From: Alphaproteobacteria bacterium
GTDB taxonomy: Bacteria; Myxococcota_A; UBA796; CAJQPC01
Assembly (NCBI GenBank): GCA_020632795.1
Contig: JACKEV010000008.1
Coordinates: forward strand, 620,001-684,000
Direction: 5' to 3'
Length of the DNA stretch: 64,000 nt
Part shown: positions 17,674-26,375 of the stretch, piece after piece
Layout: each line of letters begins with the position of its first letter
Numbering within the stretch: the stretch's first letter is position 1
The notes under the pieces: generated by a model
Databases searched by the model: none
What the model saw: only the letters and a program-made list of their open reading frames with translations
What the model was told of the DNA's origin: nothing
Position numbers and translations under genes: made by a program

Positions 17674-19292
17674 CGGGACCTCCCGGGCAGGGCGGCGATG
17701 GCCGCGTCCACGTGGGCCGTGGAGAGGGGGTCGCGGTCGCCGGTGGACAGGGCCACGGCGCGCAGCAGCAGGGGGGCGGCGAGGTTGGAGGGCAGCTCCA
17801 GCAGGGCCTCGGTCAGGGGGTGCTCCACGTTGACGGCCACCGTCCCCCCCTTGGGCTCTGTGTCGGGTACGGGCTCGGCGGCGTAGGGCGCGGCGGGCGC
17901 GACGCGGGCGAAGGCGTCCGCCCCCGCCCCCCGGAAGTGGGCCAGGATGAGGTTGTCGGGGGAGGTGAGCCGGCTGCGCAGGGCCAGCAGCTCCAGGCGC
18001 AGGGGGGCCCAGGCGTCGGGCACCTCCGCCACCGGGGTGAGCATGCGGTAGCGCTGGGCGACGGGGGTGGGGGGGCGCTCCAGCCAGGCGGCGAGGCGGG
18101 CGAGCACGGGCGCGTTGGCGTTGCGGGCGGAGACGACCAGGGCGCCGCCCTCGGCCACGGCGAGGGCCAGGGGGTCCGCGGCGTCGCCCCAGTACAGAGG
18201 GGCGTCCTCGCTCAGGCCGACCCAGCGCAGCAGGCGGGCGGGGCGGTCGGCCTGCAGCGCGTCGAGGGTGGCGGGGGCGCGGCCGACCATGGGCACGATG
18301 GCGGCGTCGCGGCGCCAGCGCCAGGGGACTGTGTCGGATAGCGCGGCGTAGAGGTCGCTCAGGTGGTCGCCGTCCTGGGTCGCGGCGAGCACGAGGGCCT
18401 CGTGCACGGCCTGGGCCAGGGGGCCCTCGGCCAGGGCGGTCACCCGCTTCATCACGGCGTTGAAGTGGCGGTCCCGGCGCACGTTGTCGCGGGTGAGGGT
18501 GTGCTCCAGGTGGCGGCCCTTGACCCGGAAGCTGACCCCGGGCAGCACGGAGTCGCCCTCCCACAGGGTCAGGCCGTGGTTGAAGAAGCCGGCCTCGGGG
18601 GTGCGGGAGGGGCCCATCACGGCGTGGAAGCCGTCGCCGCGATCCTCCACGGTCACGACGGCCTCCAGGCCGAAGGGGGCGGTGACCGGCTCGGGGTCCC
18701 AGCCCTTGTTGAAGCCCTCGGCGCCGGTGGTGATCTCGGCCTCGGCGTAGCGGCACCAGCGCTCGGCGGAGGCGCGCACCTTCTGGCAGGTCTTCGCGAC
18801 CGCGGCCACCTTCATGGGGATGTGCAGGGTGACGGTGGTGCCCTCGAAGGGGTCCTCCATACGGCTGAGGGTGTAGCTGCGGTCCTGGTGGAAGACGACC
18901 CGGTGCCAGATCATGTCGCGGCCGGTGTCGACGGTGACCTCGCGGGGCTGCATGGCGAACAGGGACACGAAGCCGATGCCGAACTTGCCGATCTTGGTGA
19001 GGTCCTGCTCCTTGGTGGAGCGGAACAGGGTCAGCAGGTAGCCCTCGATGGTGTCGAGGTCCATGCCCTCGCCGTCGTCGCGCACGGCGATGTCCAGCTC
19101 GCCGCGGTCGCTGTGCCAGCGCATCTCCACGTCGATGCAGGACGCGCTGGCGTCGAGGCTGTTCTGGATCAGCTCGCGCACGAAGGCGTAGGGGTCGGCG
19201 AACTGGCGGACGAGGTCCTGGAGGGTCTCCTCGGCGGGGTCTCCGGCCACCGACTCGTGGTGGCCGCGGCGTTCTCGGCGGCGATCGGACAT
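17670..19292 (-). CDS. Hsp90-like (GHKL) ATPase
   Basis: A 540-residue protein with an N-terminal Hsp90/HtpG-type ATP-binding domain. Motif I is FVRELIQNSLDAS (Asn44), motif II is VRDDGEGMD (Asp73 region) and the glycine loop is KIGKFGIGFVSLF at about 100-112. All three are intact. A middle domain follows with HIPM strands, but the C-terminal third does not look like the HtpG dimerisation domain. The protein is shorter than HtpG (about 620). It is the first gene of a two-gene operon with the 1846-residue protein. It is probably an ATP-driven clamp acting with that partner. Sacsin-like and other conflict-system ATPases share this fold. Confidence 0.85.
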   Translation of the reverse strand: MSDRRRERRGHHESVAGDPAEETLQDLVRQFADPYAFVRELIQNSLDASASCIDVEMRWHSDRGELDIAVRDDGEGMDLDTIEGYLLTLFRSTKEQDLTKIGKFGIGFVSLFAMQPREVTVDTGRDMIWHRVVFHQDRSYTLSRMEDPFEGTTVTLHIPMKVAAVAKTCQKVRASAERWCRYAEAEITTGAEGFNKGWDPEPVTAPFGLEAVVTVEDRGDGFHAVMGPSRTPEAGFFNHGLTLWEGDSVLPGVSFRVKGRHLEHTLTRDNVRRDRHFNAVMKRVTALAEGPLAQAVHEALVLAATQDGDHLSDLYAALSDTVPWRWRRDAAIVPMVGRAPATLDALQADRPARLLRWVGLSEDAPLYWGDAADPLALAVAEGGALVVSARNANAPVLARLAAWLERPPTPVAQRYRMLTPVAEVPDAWAPLRLELLALRSRLTSPDNLILAHFRGAGADAFARVAPAAPYAAEPVPDTEPKGGTVAVNVEHPLTEALLELPSNLAAPLLLRAVALSTGDRDPLSTAHVDAAIAALPGRSR

Positions 19293-19557
19293 CGCGGGGA
19301 GTGTACAACAGGGGGAGTGGAGGGATGGGGGAGGAGAGCGTCCTGGAAGGGCGTTCCCCGATGTGCTCGTCCACTCCAGGACTCGCCGAAGGGTCAGCGG
19401 AGTGGGCGGGGGTCAGCGTGAAGAGGGCGCGTCCAGCGCCCGGAAGAATGTTCTGAAAGAGCACGAGCCGGGGAGGAGGGAATCGGGTCGTCCCCCCCAA
19501 GTCTCCACCGGGCTGGGACCGGTCGACACCTTGCGGCACTCTGTGCCCATGCGCTGC

Positions 19558-20478
19558 TCACCGATCCCACCACGACGGGATGTCGAGCTGCCCGTAGGTG
19601 TTGTCGCCCCAGCAGATCAGCTCGTCGTGCTTCGTCAGGCCACAGGCGTGGGCGCGGCCGACGGCGACCTCGACGAACTTCTCGTCGGGGGGCCGGGCCT
19701 GGCCGAAGTCCCACTCGGTGCCGGAGCCGTCGCCCGCGCCCCAGCAGGCGACGCGGTCGCGGGTGCGGAGGCCGCAGGTGTCGACGAAGCCGGCGCGGAC
19801 GGCCTCGAACCTGAAGCCAGGGGCGTCGACACCGAAGTCGTGCCCATATCCACCCCAGCAATGGACGACGCCATCCGTCCGGATGCCACAGGTGTGCGTG
19901 ACTCCGGCGTCGAGGCTCAAGAACGGTCCGTCAGGAGCCTCCAACTGCCCGAGGTAGTCGATGGACCCGCCCAGTGCCCCGGTCGGGTCCCAACAGCTCG
20001 GCCTGCCCGCCTCATCCAACGCGCATGCGTGGTAGAGGCCGCAGGAGAGCTGCTCGAAGGACCCCGCTGGAGCGCTCAACCAGCCCGACGCCTCTTCACC
20101 GTGACCCCAACACACGACGGAGGTGCGTCCGGATTCAATCCCGCAGATGAAGTTCAGTCCGGTGCAGAGCGTGTCCAGAACCGGTCGCTCATCGAAGTTG
20201 TCCTGGATCAGATTGAAGCTGAATGGTTGGCTCCGGCACCACGCATGGTCGTCGCTGTCAAGGCCACACAAGTGGTGGACGGAGGCATCAAGATCGTGTG
20301 GAATACCCGCGGGTTCGTAGTCGTAGCCGGTCAATATGTAGGGGTTGCCCCAGCAGCGGAGTCGCTGTTCATCGTCCAGAGCGCAGGTGTAGTCGCCGCC
20401 GCCGGAGACCAGCTCGGACCAGGAGGGGGCGCAGCCCGGCATGGAGAGCAGCAGGAGGAGTCGCAGCCGGTCAGACAC
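19558..20478 (-). CDS. RCC1-repeat lipoprotein, copy A
   Basis: A 306-residue predicted lipoprotein. The leader RLRLLLLLSMPGC gives lipobox SMPGC. The mature protein consists of RCC1/BNR-like beta-propeller repeats marked by (A/C)CALD..RLRCWG, TCGIRTDG.VHCWG, TCGLRTRDRVACWG and ACGLTKHDELICWG. Conserved Cys in each repeat suggest disulfides in the propeller. Such proteins are common as multiple paralogues in myxobacterial genomes. Ligand and role are unknown; the location would be periplasm or cell surface. The C-terminal 150 residues are nearly identical to the next two genes, while the middle is divergent. Confidence 0.85.
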   Translation of the reverse strand: MSDRLRLLLLLSMPGCAPSWSELVSGGGDYTCALDDEQRLRCWGNPYILTGYDYEPAGIPHDLDASVHHLCGLDSDDHAWCRSQPFSFNLIQDNFDERPVLDTLCTGLNFICGIESGRTSVVCWGHGEEASGWLSAPAGSFEQLSCGLYHACALDEAGRPSCWDPTGALGGSIDYLGQLEAPDGPFLSLDAGVTHTCGIRTDGVVHCWGGYGHDFGVDAPGFRFEAVRAGFVDTCGLRTRDRVACWGAGDGSGTEWDFGQARPPDEKFVEVAVGRAHACGLTKHDELICWGDNTYGQLDIPSWWDR

Positions 20479-20542
20479 CGTTCGGCATCGGCGGCAGGCA
20501 TGGAACTGATCCTCTACGGACGGCGCTCGGGTGATGGCCTGC

Positions 20543-20760
20543 GGCGGGAATCGTCATGATTCTCCAGGGTAGTCGGGAGAGGACCGGGTCCGAGCGCGTC
20601 GCGCTCACCGGTCCCACCACGACGGGATGTCGAGCTGCCCGTAGGTGTTGTCGCCCCAACACACCAGCTCGTCGTGCTTCGTCAGGCCGCAGGCGTGGGC
20701 GTGGCCGACGGCGACCTCGACGAACTTCTGGTCGGGGGGCTGGGCCTGGCCGTAATCCCA
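20543..20760. repeat. duplicated segment at the 3' end of RCC1 copy B
   Basis: These bases, which begin GGCGGGAATCGTCATGATTC and run into the 3' end of the RCC1 gene, recur almost unchanged at about 21577-21785. The spacing (about 1030 bases) equals one gene plus its intergenic region. This marks a tandem duplication that is recent or kept alike by gene conversion. Confidence 0.8.
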
Positions 20761-21510
20761 CTCGCCGCTGGAGCCGTCACCCGCGCCCCAGCAGGCGACG
20801 CGGTCGCGGGTGCGGAGGCCGCAGGTGTCATGGAGGCCGGCGCGGACGGACTCGAACTTGAAACCCGGAGCGTCAGCTCCCGAGCTGTTCCCCCAGCATT
20901 GCACCAGCCCGTCGGTCCGGATGCCGCAGGTGTGGAATCTCCCCGCGTCGAGGACGACGAACGTCGAATCCGGAACCTCGAACTCCCCCCGATAGGGCCA
21001 GTCGCCCATGTTGTCTGTAGGATCCCAACAATGGGCGTGGCCATTTTCGTCCAGCGCGCAGGCATGGTGGACCCCACAGGTCACCTGCACGAAGGTCCCC
21101 TCCTGCGCGGGGAGCCGTCCGGTTCCTTCCCGCGCGTATCCCCAGCAGGTCACGGTCTGATCGTCGGAACGCAGGCCACAGGCGAAGAAGGAACCTGTGC
21201 AGACCTGGGAGAGCACGGGGCGCTCCTCGAACGACGCCTGGACATTGTTGAAGTGGCTGTCCACCCCTCTGCACCAGGCGTGGTCCTTCTCATCGAGGCC
21301 GCACAGAGCGTAGGGGTAGGCGTCGAGGCCGTGAATTGCTCCGTCGGGTTCCATGGAGAAGCCGTCCACCAAGGAGGTCAGCCCCCAGCAGCGCAGGCGC
21401 TGCTCGTCGTCGAGGACGCAGGTGTAGTCGCCACCGGCGACGAGCTCGGACCAGGAGGGGGCGCAGCCCGGCATGGAGAGCAGGAGAAGGTATCGGAGCC
21501 GGTCAGACAC
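20605..21510 (-). CDS. RCC1-repeat lipoprotein, copy B
   Basis: A 301-residue predicted lipoprotein starting MSDRLRYLLLLSMPGC, with the same lipobox as copy A. The RCC1-like repeats follow the same Cys-Trp-Gly pattern (YTCVLDDEQRLRCWG, FFACGLRSDDQTVTCWG, HACALDENGHAHCW, TCGLRTRDRVACWG). It shares the C-terminal blade sequences with copies A and C almost exactly. The first half differs in loops such as HFNNVQASFEERPVLSQV. Intergenic sequence on its 3' side repeats that of copy C. Function is unknown. Confidence 0.85.
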   Translation of the reverse strand: MSDRLRYLLLLSMPGCAPSWSELVAGGDYTCVLDDEQRLRCWGLTSLVDGFSMEPDGAIHGLDAYPYALCGLDEKDHAWCRGVDSHFNNVQASFEERPVLSQVCTGSFFACGLRSDDQTVTCWGYAREGTGRLPAQEGTFVQVTCGVHHACALDENGHAHCWDPTDNMGDWPYRGEFEVPDSTFVVLDAGRFHTCGIRTDGLVQCWGNSSGADAPGFKFESVRAGLHDTCGLRTRDRVACWGAGDGSSGEWDYGQAQPPDQKFVEVAVGHAHACGLTKHDELVCWGDNTYGQLDIPSWWDR

Positions 21511-21576
21511 AGCTCAGCATCGGCCGCGCGCAAGGGACAGAGCCTCTACAGAGGGGACGCGCGCACAACGTCTGGA

Positions 21577-21785
21577 GGCGGGAATCGCCATGATTCTCCA
21601 GGGTAGTCGGGAGAGGACCGGGTCGGAGCGCTCACCGGTCCCACCACAACGGGATGTCGAGCTGCCCGTAGGTGTTGTCGCCCCAACAGATCAACTCGTC
21701 GTGCTTCGTCAGGCCGCAGGCGTGGGCGCGGCCGACGGCGACCTCGACGAGCTTCTCGTCGGGGGGCTGGGCCTGGCCGTAATCC
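21577..21785. repeat. duplicated segment at the 3' end of RCC1 copy C
   Basis: Second copy of the segment at 20543-20760. It includes TGATTCTCCAGGGTAGTCGG and the last blade of the propeller. A 9-base stretch (GCGCGTCGC-like) present in the first copy is shortened here. Confidence 0.75.
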
Positions 21786-22558
21786 GCTGAGGAGCCGGAG
21801 CCGTCCCCCGCACCCCAGCAGGCGATGCGGTCTCGGGTGCGGAGGCCGCAGGTGTCGTTCAGACCGGCGCGGACGACCTTGAACTTGAAGCCCGGGGCGT
21901 CCGCTCCAGCACTGTCTCCCCAGCATTGCACCAGTCCGTCCAAGCGTATGCCGCAAGTATGGTATGAGCCCGCGTCGATCGTCTCAAAACTCACTTCAGG
22001 GACTTCGAGTTGACCTTGATAGGGGGGGTCCCCCATGCCGTTCGTCGGATCCCAACACCAGGCCTGACCATCAGAGTCGAGAGCGCAGGCATGGTCGTTT
22101 CCGCAGGTTATCTGGTCGAACAACCCCTCTGGTGCAGGCAACCATCCCGAGCCCTCGCTCGAATATCCCCAACATGATACAGTCTGACTGGCAGAGAGCA
22201 GGCCGCAAGCGAAGAACCCACCCGTGCAGACCTGAGAGAGCGCCGGTCGTTCGTCGAACGATTCCTGGACGTTGTTGAAGTGGCTGTCGACCCCCCGGCA
22301 CCAGGCGTGGTCGTTCTCGTCGAGACCACATAGCGCGTAGGCGTAGGCGTCGAGGCCATGGATGGTCCCTTCGGGCTCCATGGAGAAGCCCGCGACAGTG
22401 TAGACCTGTCCCCAGCAGCGCAGGCGCTGCTCGTCGTCGAGGACGCAGGTGTAGTCGCCACCGGAGACGAGCTCGGACCAGGAGGGGGCGCAGCCGGAGA
22501 GCAGAGAGAACACCACAAGGAGCGCAGCCTCTGTGTTCCGTCCTCCAGCCTGTCGCAT
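21632..22558 (-). CDS. RCC1-repeat lipoprotein, copy C
   Basis: A 308-residue predicted lipoprotein, ATG 22558 overlapping the stop of the upstream gene by 4 bases (ATGA). The leader (NTEAALLVVFSLLSGC) differs completely from copies A and B, but from APSWSELVSGGDYTC onward the proteins are homologous throughout. RCC1-type blades show YTCVLDDEQRLRCWG, FFACGLLSASQTVSCWG, HACALDSDGQAWCW and TCGLRTRDRIACWG. The leader switch suggests recombination between signal sequence and propeller. Role is unknown. Confidence 0.85.
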   Translation of the reverse strand: MRQAGGRNTEAALLVVFSLLSGCAPSWSELVSGGDYTCVLDDEQRLRCWGQVYTVAGFSMEPEGTIHGLDAYAYALCGLDENDHAWCRGVDSHFNNVQESFDERPALSQVCTGGFFACGLLSASQTVSCWGYSSEGSGWLPAPEGLFDQITCGNDHACALDSDGQAWCWDPTNGMGDPPYQGQLEVPEVSFETIDAGSYHTCGIRLDGLVQCWGDSAGADAPGFKFKVVRAGLNDTCGLRTRDRIACWGAGDGSGSSADYGQAQPPDEKLVEVAVGRAHACGLTKHDELICWGDNTYGQLDIPLWWDR

Positions 22559-23244
22559 CAAGGAACCTCGCTCGGTGGGGCAGGCACACCCAACCGCCCG
22601 CCCTTTCCCTTGCCCCAGCATCGGATGTGGCCGGACGCGGTCAGGGCGCAGCCATGCCGAACCCCGAGGGCGAGCGTGACCAGGGGCTCGTTGAAGAGGG
22701 GGAGCTGGTCGATGTGCCCGTCGGGATCGGGGATCCAGCAGACGGGTGAGCCGTCATCGCGGATCGCGCAGGCGGTGGAGTGGGCGATCGTGACGAACTG
22801 GTACATGCCTTCTGGCGGGACCTGCCCCTCCTCGGCCGAACCTCCCCAACAGTGGAGCCCTCCATCCTTGTAGATGACACAAGCGTCATCGGTCTCGATC
22901 CTGCGTTCGAGGGCGATCATCTCTACGGGACGATCCGGGGCCTCCCATGCCAACCACGCAGGGATTCCGCCCCAGAACGTCGGATGGTCATCCTCCAGAC
23001 GCAGCGCCGCGACGGCCGTGGAGTCCATGCTCAAGCCATGGACCAGCTCTGGCTCTACGGGGAAGAAGTCGAGAAACGGGCCCTCCCAGCACAGGTACTC
23101 GTTCTCGTAGGTGACACCACAGCTTGCGCTGTTTCCGCACGCCAACTCCAGAAGTGGGACTGTTGGGATTGGGATCTCATCAGTCAACGCCCTCCTCCTG
23201 GGGCCTTGGGACGTGTTCCCGGTCACCGGCTGGAGCAGTCTCAT
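22558..23244 (-). CDS. RCC1-like protein, probably N-terminally truncated
   Basis: A 228-residue protein if started at ATG 23244. It has RCC1-like blades with the Cys-Trp pattern (NSASCGVTYENEYLCWEG, DDACVIYKDGGLHCWGG, STACAIRDDGSPVCW, RHGCALTASGHIRCWG). It is a more distant relative of copies A-C. No signal peptide or lipobox is visible near the start. The frame extends upstream to 23349, but that part is not signal-like and would overlap the divergent NACHT gene. It may be a truncated copy or have an unrecognised start. It is translationally coupled to copy C. Confidence 0.6.
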   Translation of the reverse strand: MRLLQPVTGNTSQGPRRRALTDEIPIPTVPLLELACGNSASCGVTYENEYLCWEGPFLDFFPVEPELVHGLSMDSTAVAALRLEDDHPTFWGGIPAWLAWEAPDRPVEMIALERRIETDDACVIYKDGGLHCWGGSAEEGQVPPEGMYQFVTIAHSTACAIRDDGSPVCWIPDPDGHIDQLPLFNEPLVTLALGVRHGCALTASGHIRCWGKGKGGRLGVPAPPSEVP

Positions 23245-23317
23245 CACACCCTCCGAGTCTACCCGGAGATCCTGGACTCCGCAGCGGCGCGCCGCCCTCC
23301 TGATCCATAATCCCCCC

Positions 23318-25768
23318 ATGCCCGCCGCCTTCACCCCCGCCGCCTTCACCGCCTGGCTCGACCAGCTCCGCGACGGCGTGCGTGGGCTGCCGGCCCCCCA
23401 CCTGGACGCCCTGGCCGATCTCTTCGGCGATCCCCGGGATCTCGCGCCGGTCTACATCCCCCCGGACTGCCAGCGGGTCAACCCGGCCGACGTCGACGAG
23501 GATGACCCCCGCGCCGCGCACCGCAGCCCCCTGTTCCAGCACCTCGCCGCCTTCCTGTCGCCCCGCTACAAGACCCGCGACGGGCGCAGCCAGCAGCTCG
23601 TGCTCGCCGACGCCGGCATGGGCAAGACCTCCCTGCTGGTCATGCTCCGGCTGACCCACCTGCTGGGGGCCTGGCCCGCCGGGCTGGACTGCCACCTCCT
23701 CAAGCTCGGGCCCGACAGCCTGGACCGTATCGGCGGCCTGATCGGGCAACGACACACGGTCCTGCTGCTCGACAGCCTCGACGAGGACCCCCTGGCCTGG
23801 GGCCGGGTGGAGGAGCGCCTCTCCGAGCTGCTGCACGCCACACAGAACTTCCGCCAGGTCGTCCTCACCTGCCGCACCCAGTTCTTCCCCCGCGGCGGGC
23901 CCCGCCCCATCGAGCGACCCGACACGGTCGAGGTGGGCGGCTTCGTGTGCCCGATGGTGTACCTGAGCCCGTTCAGCGACCCCCAGGTGGACGACTACCT
24001 CACCCGCATCTACCCCAACCGCCTGCTGGACGAGCTGCGCCGCTGGTTCACCCGGGTGGACAACCAGGCCCTGGAGCAGGCCCGCGAGCTGGTGCGCCCG
24101 ATGCGCTCCCTGCGCATGCGCCCGCTGCTGCTGTCCTACATCGAGGATCTGCGGCAGCACGGCGTGGACGACTGGAGCGAGTTCGGCCTGTACGACACCC
24201 TGGTGGACGCCTGGCTGCGCCGCGAGGAGCGCAAGCACAGCGCCCGCCGCGCCCACGACCCCGCCCTGCCCGAGGTCACCCGGGCCGCCCTGCTCGCCGC
24301 CAGCGAGGCCGTGGCCCGGCGCATGCACCAGCAGGGGCGCCGCACCCTGACCCTGGACGAGATCGGCGGGCTGCTCGCCACAGACCAGGGCCTGGGGCGC
24401 CTGGACGTGCTGGACCTCGGGGGCCGAAGCCTGCTGAACCGCACCTCCGAGGGCGACTTCCGCTTCTCCCACTACTCCATCCAGGAGTTCCTGGTGGTGC
24501 GGCAGCTCGTGCGGGGTGCTCTGGGGGACACCCGCCTGCGGGCCAGCGGGCAGATGCTGCGCTTCCTGATGGACTGGCGGCGGCTGAACCAGGACGCGGC
24601 CAGCCTGGGCTGGCTGGAGCACCTGGACGCCGAGGGCGCCGACCTGCGGGAGGAGGATCTGTGTGGGATCGACCTCAGCGGCTGGAGCCTCAAGGGCGCC
24701 AACCTGGCCGGCGCCGACCTGCGCAACGCGAACCTCTCCGGCGCCGACCTGGAGGGGGCGATGCTCGCCGGGTGCGACGCCTCCGGGGTGCGGCTGAACG
24801 ACGCCGTGCTGCGGGGGGCGAGCCTGTGGAGCGCCCGGCTGTTCAGCGCGCACCTCCTGGGGGCGGACCTGCGGGGCGCGGACCTGCGCAACACAGACCT
24901 GCGGTCGGCCCTGCTGCGGGGCGCGGACCTGCGGGGCGCGGACCTGAGCGGGGCGGTGATGGGGGAGCAAGGACTGCCGTCCACCCGGGCGGTGGTGGAC
25001 GGGCAGCGCCGCGCCGAGCGGGCCTGGCTCAAGGACGCCCTCTGGGACGCGGGCACGCGGTGGCCCGAGGGCACGGTCGTCCGTGACGCCCTGTTCATCG
25101 GCCTCAACACCGAGCTGAGCCGCGTGGAGCTGGAGGACGTTGACCTCTCAGGGGCCGACCTGCGCGGGGCCCGCATCAGCGGGACCTTGCGGAAGGTCAG
25201 CCTGCGGGGCGCGGACCTGCGGGGGGCCTGGATCGGCGGCGGGGTGCTCGACACGGTCGATCTGTCCGAGGCGCAGCTCGACGGGGCGCGGATCGGCAAT
25301 GTGAAGCTGACGGACTGTCTGTTCGGCGGCGGGCCACTCCCGGGGCTGCGCTTCGAGGGGGTGACGTTCAAGCGCTGCCTGCTTCGGGATGGGATCCTGG
25401 AGGGCTGTCGGTTTGAAGAGGGCTCGGGCTTCACGGCGTGCTGGTTCATCCGGGTCGGATTCCTGGACTGCCCGTCTCCCGCACGGTTCGAGGGCTGCCA
25501 TGTGCTGGACACCGTGTTGGACGTGGCCAGCGTCACGAGACCCGATGCGCACAAGAAGGACCGTGTCTGGTTCCGCCATCCCCCGCCCGGCGCGAAGGTC
25601 GTCGGGCTCTCGGGCGACCCGGCCGATGCGCGGCGGGAGGTGGAGCTGGCCTTGGCGGCGGCGCGACGGGCGCACCGCCTGCTTCAGCCCCCCAGGCCCT
25701 CGAAGAGGGGGCCCAGCGACGGCGGCGCGGGGGGAGACTCCGGCGGGTCGGGCTCCGGTGGTGCCTGA
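23318..25768 (+). CDS. NACHT-type NTPase with pentapeptide repeats
   Basis: An 816-residue STAND-type protein. Walker A is ADAGMGKTSLL (about 98-108) and Walker B is VLLLDSLDEDP (about 148-158). The double acidic LDSLDE pattern fits the NACHT family. A sensor-like CRTQFF follows, and a winged-helix-like region ends with FRFSHYSIQEFLVVRQL, a hallmark of NACHT proteins. From about 435 to 545 and 605 to 720 it has pentapeptide repeats (A(D/N)LxG type: LAGADLRNANLSGADLEG), forming a quadrilateral helix likely used for sensing or partner binding. Bacterial NACHT proteins include antiphage immune proteins. Here defence is plausible but not shown. The tail overlaps the convergent gene by 85 bases. 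Confidence 0.85.
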   Translation: MPAAFTPAAFTAWLDQLRDGVRGLPAPHLDALADLFGDPRDLAPVYIPPDCQRVNPADVDEDDPRAAHRSPLFQHLAAFLSPRYKTRDGRSQQLVLADAGMGKTSLLVMLRLTHLLGAWPAGLDCHLLKLGPDSLDRIGGLIGQRHTVLLLDSLDEDPLAWGRVEERLSELLHATQNFRQVVLTCRTQFFPRGGPRPIERPDTVEVGGFVCPMVYLSPFSDPQVDDYLTRIYPNRLLDELRRWFTRVDNQALEQARELVRPMRSLRMRPLLLSYIEDLRQHGVDDWSEFGLYDTLVDAWLRREERKHSARRAHDPALPEVTRAALLAASEAVARRMHQQGRRTLTLDEIGGLLATDQGLGRLDVLDLGGRSLLNRTSEGDFRFSHYSIQEFLVVRQLVRGALGDTRLRASGQMLRFLMDWRRLNQDAASLGWLEHLDAEGADLREEDLCGIDLSGWSLKGANLAGADLRNANLSGADLEGAMLAGCDASGVRLNDAVLRGASLWSARLFSAHLLGADLRGADLRNTDLRSALLRGADLRGADLSGAVMGEQGLPSTRAVVDGQRRAERAWLKDALWDAGTRWPEGTVVRDALFIGLNTELSRVELEDVDLSGADLRGARISGTLRKVSLRGADLRGAWIGGGVLDTVDLSEAQLDGARIGNVKLTDCLFGGGPLPGLRFEGVTFKRCLLRDGILEGCRFEEGSGFTACWFIRVGFLDCPSPARFEGCHVLDTVLDVASVTRPDAHKKDRVWFRHPPPGAKVVGLSGDPADARREVELALAAARRAHRLLQPPRPSKRGPSDGGAGGDSGGSGSGGA

Positions 25769-26355
25769 GCCGGCGCCGCCGCAGGCCGCGCTGGCGCTGG
25801 TGCCGTCCACGGCTCCGGCGGCGCCCGCTGCGCCTCCCGGTCCGACACCTTGGGCGTCCAGGCGTCCACCACCTCCGGCTCCATCGGCGCGGGCGGGGTG
25901 ACCGGGGTGTCCTCGGTCAGCACATAGAGCGCCTGGCCGTCGACCACCGCGTAGCGCACCAGCTCGACGTCCTGGCCCTCCAGGTCCCCCAGCCGCCAGC
26001 CGGCGTAGCTGAGCAGCGGGACCAGCTCGCCCTTCTTCGTGCGCAGCAGAGCCCGCTCACACACCCGGCCTGAGGGGTCGCGCACCCAGTCGCCCCGCAC
26101 CGCGATGCGCAGGGGGCGGGTCTCGGAGCCCGGGGCAGCGCAGAGCTGCTCGGGCTCGGGCAGGCCCTCGGGCCAGGGGCTGCACCGCAGCGGCCCGCAG
26201 ATCCGGCCCCAGCCCAGCTCGGTGAAGGCCATCAGCACCGCGTCCCCCTTGCGCAGGGCCTGGGGTGGGCGCGGGACGGACGCGTCGCCCCCGCGCATGG
26301 CGACGCGCAGGGTGGTCTCGGAGACCTTCAGGACTCGGCAGAGCATCCAGGCCAT
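25684..26355 (-). CDS. hypothetical protein with Pro/Ala-rich tail
   Basis: A 223-residue protein starting MAWMLCRVLKVSETTLRVAM. Residues 1-150 are strand-rich with SH3-like or Tudor-like features (VLMAFTELGWGRICGPLRC, LLRTKKGELVPLLSYAGWRL). The last 60 residues are Pro/Ala/Glu-rich low complexity and end LGPLFEGLGG. No signal peptide is seen. The 3' end overlaps the NACHT gene tail-to-tail by 85 bases. One of the two 3' ends might be mis-set, but both stop codons are clear. Function is unknown. Confidence 0.6.
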   Translation of the reverse strand: MAWMLCRVLKVSETTLRVAMRGGDASVPRPPQALRKGDAVLMAFTELGWGRICGPLRCSPWPEGLPEPEQLCAAPGSETRPLRIAVRGDWVRDPSGRVCERALLRTKKGELVPLLSYAGWRLGDLEGQDVELVRYAVVDGQALYVLTEDTPVTPPAPMEPEVVDAWTPKVSDREAQRAPPEPWTAPAPARPAAAPAQAPPEPDPPESPPAPPSLGPLFEGLGG

Positions 26356-26375
26356 CGAGGCCCGGTAACACGGAA

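Noticed and set aside
17674..19539. Upstream continuation of the 1846-residue protein frame through the Hsp90-like gene
   Set aside because: That stretch is a Pro/Arg/Gly-rich shadow of the well supported Hsp90-like gene. The GTG at 17673 overlapping its stop is a natural start.
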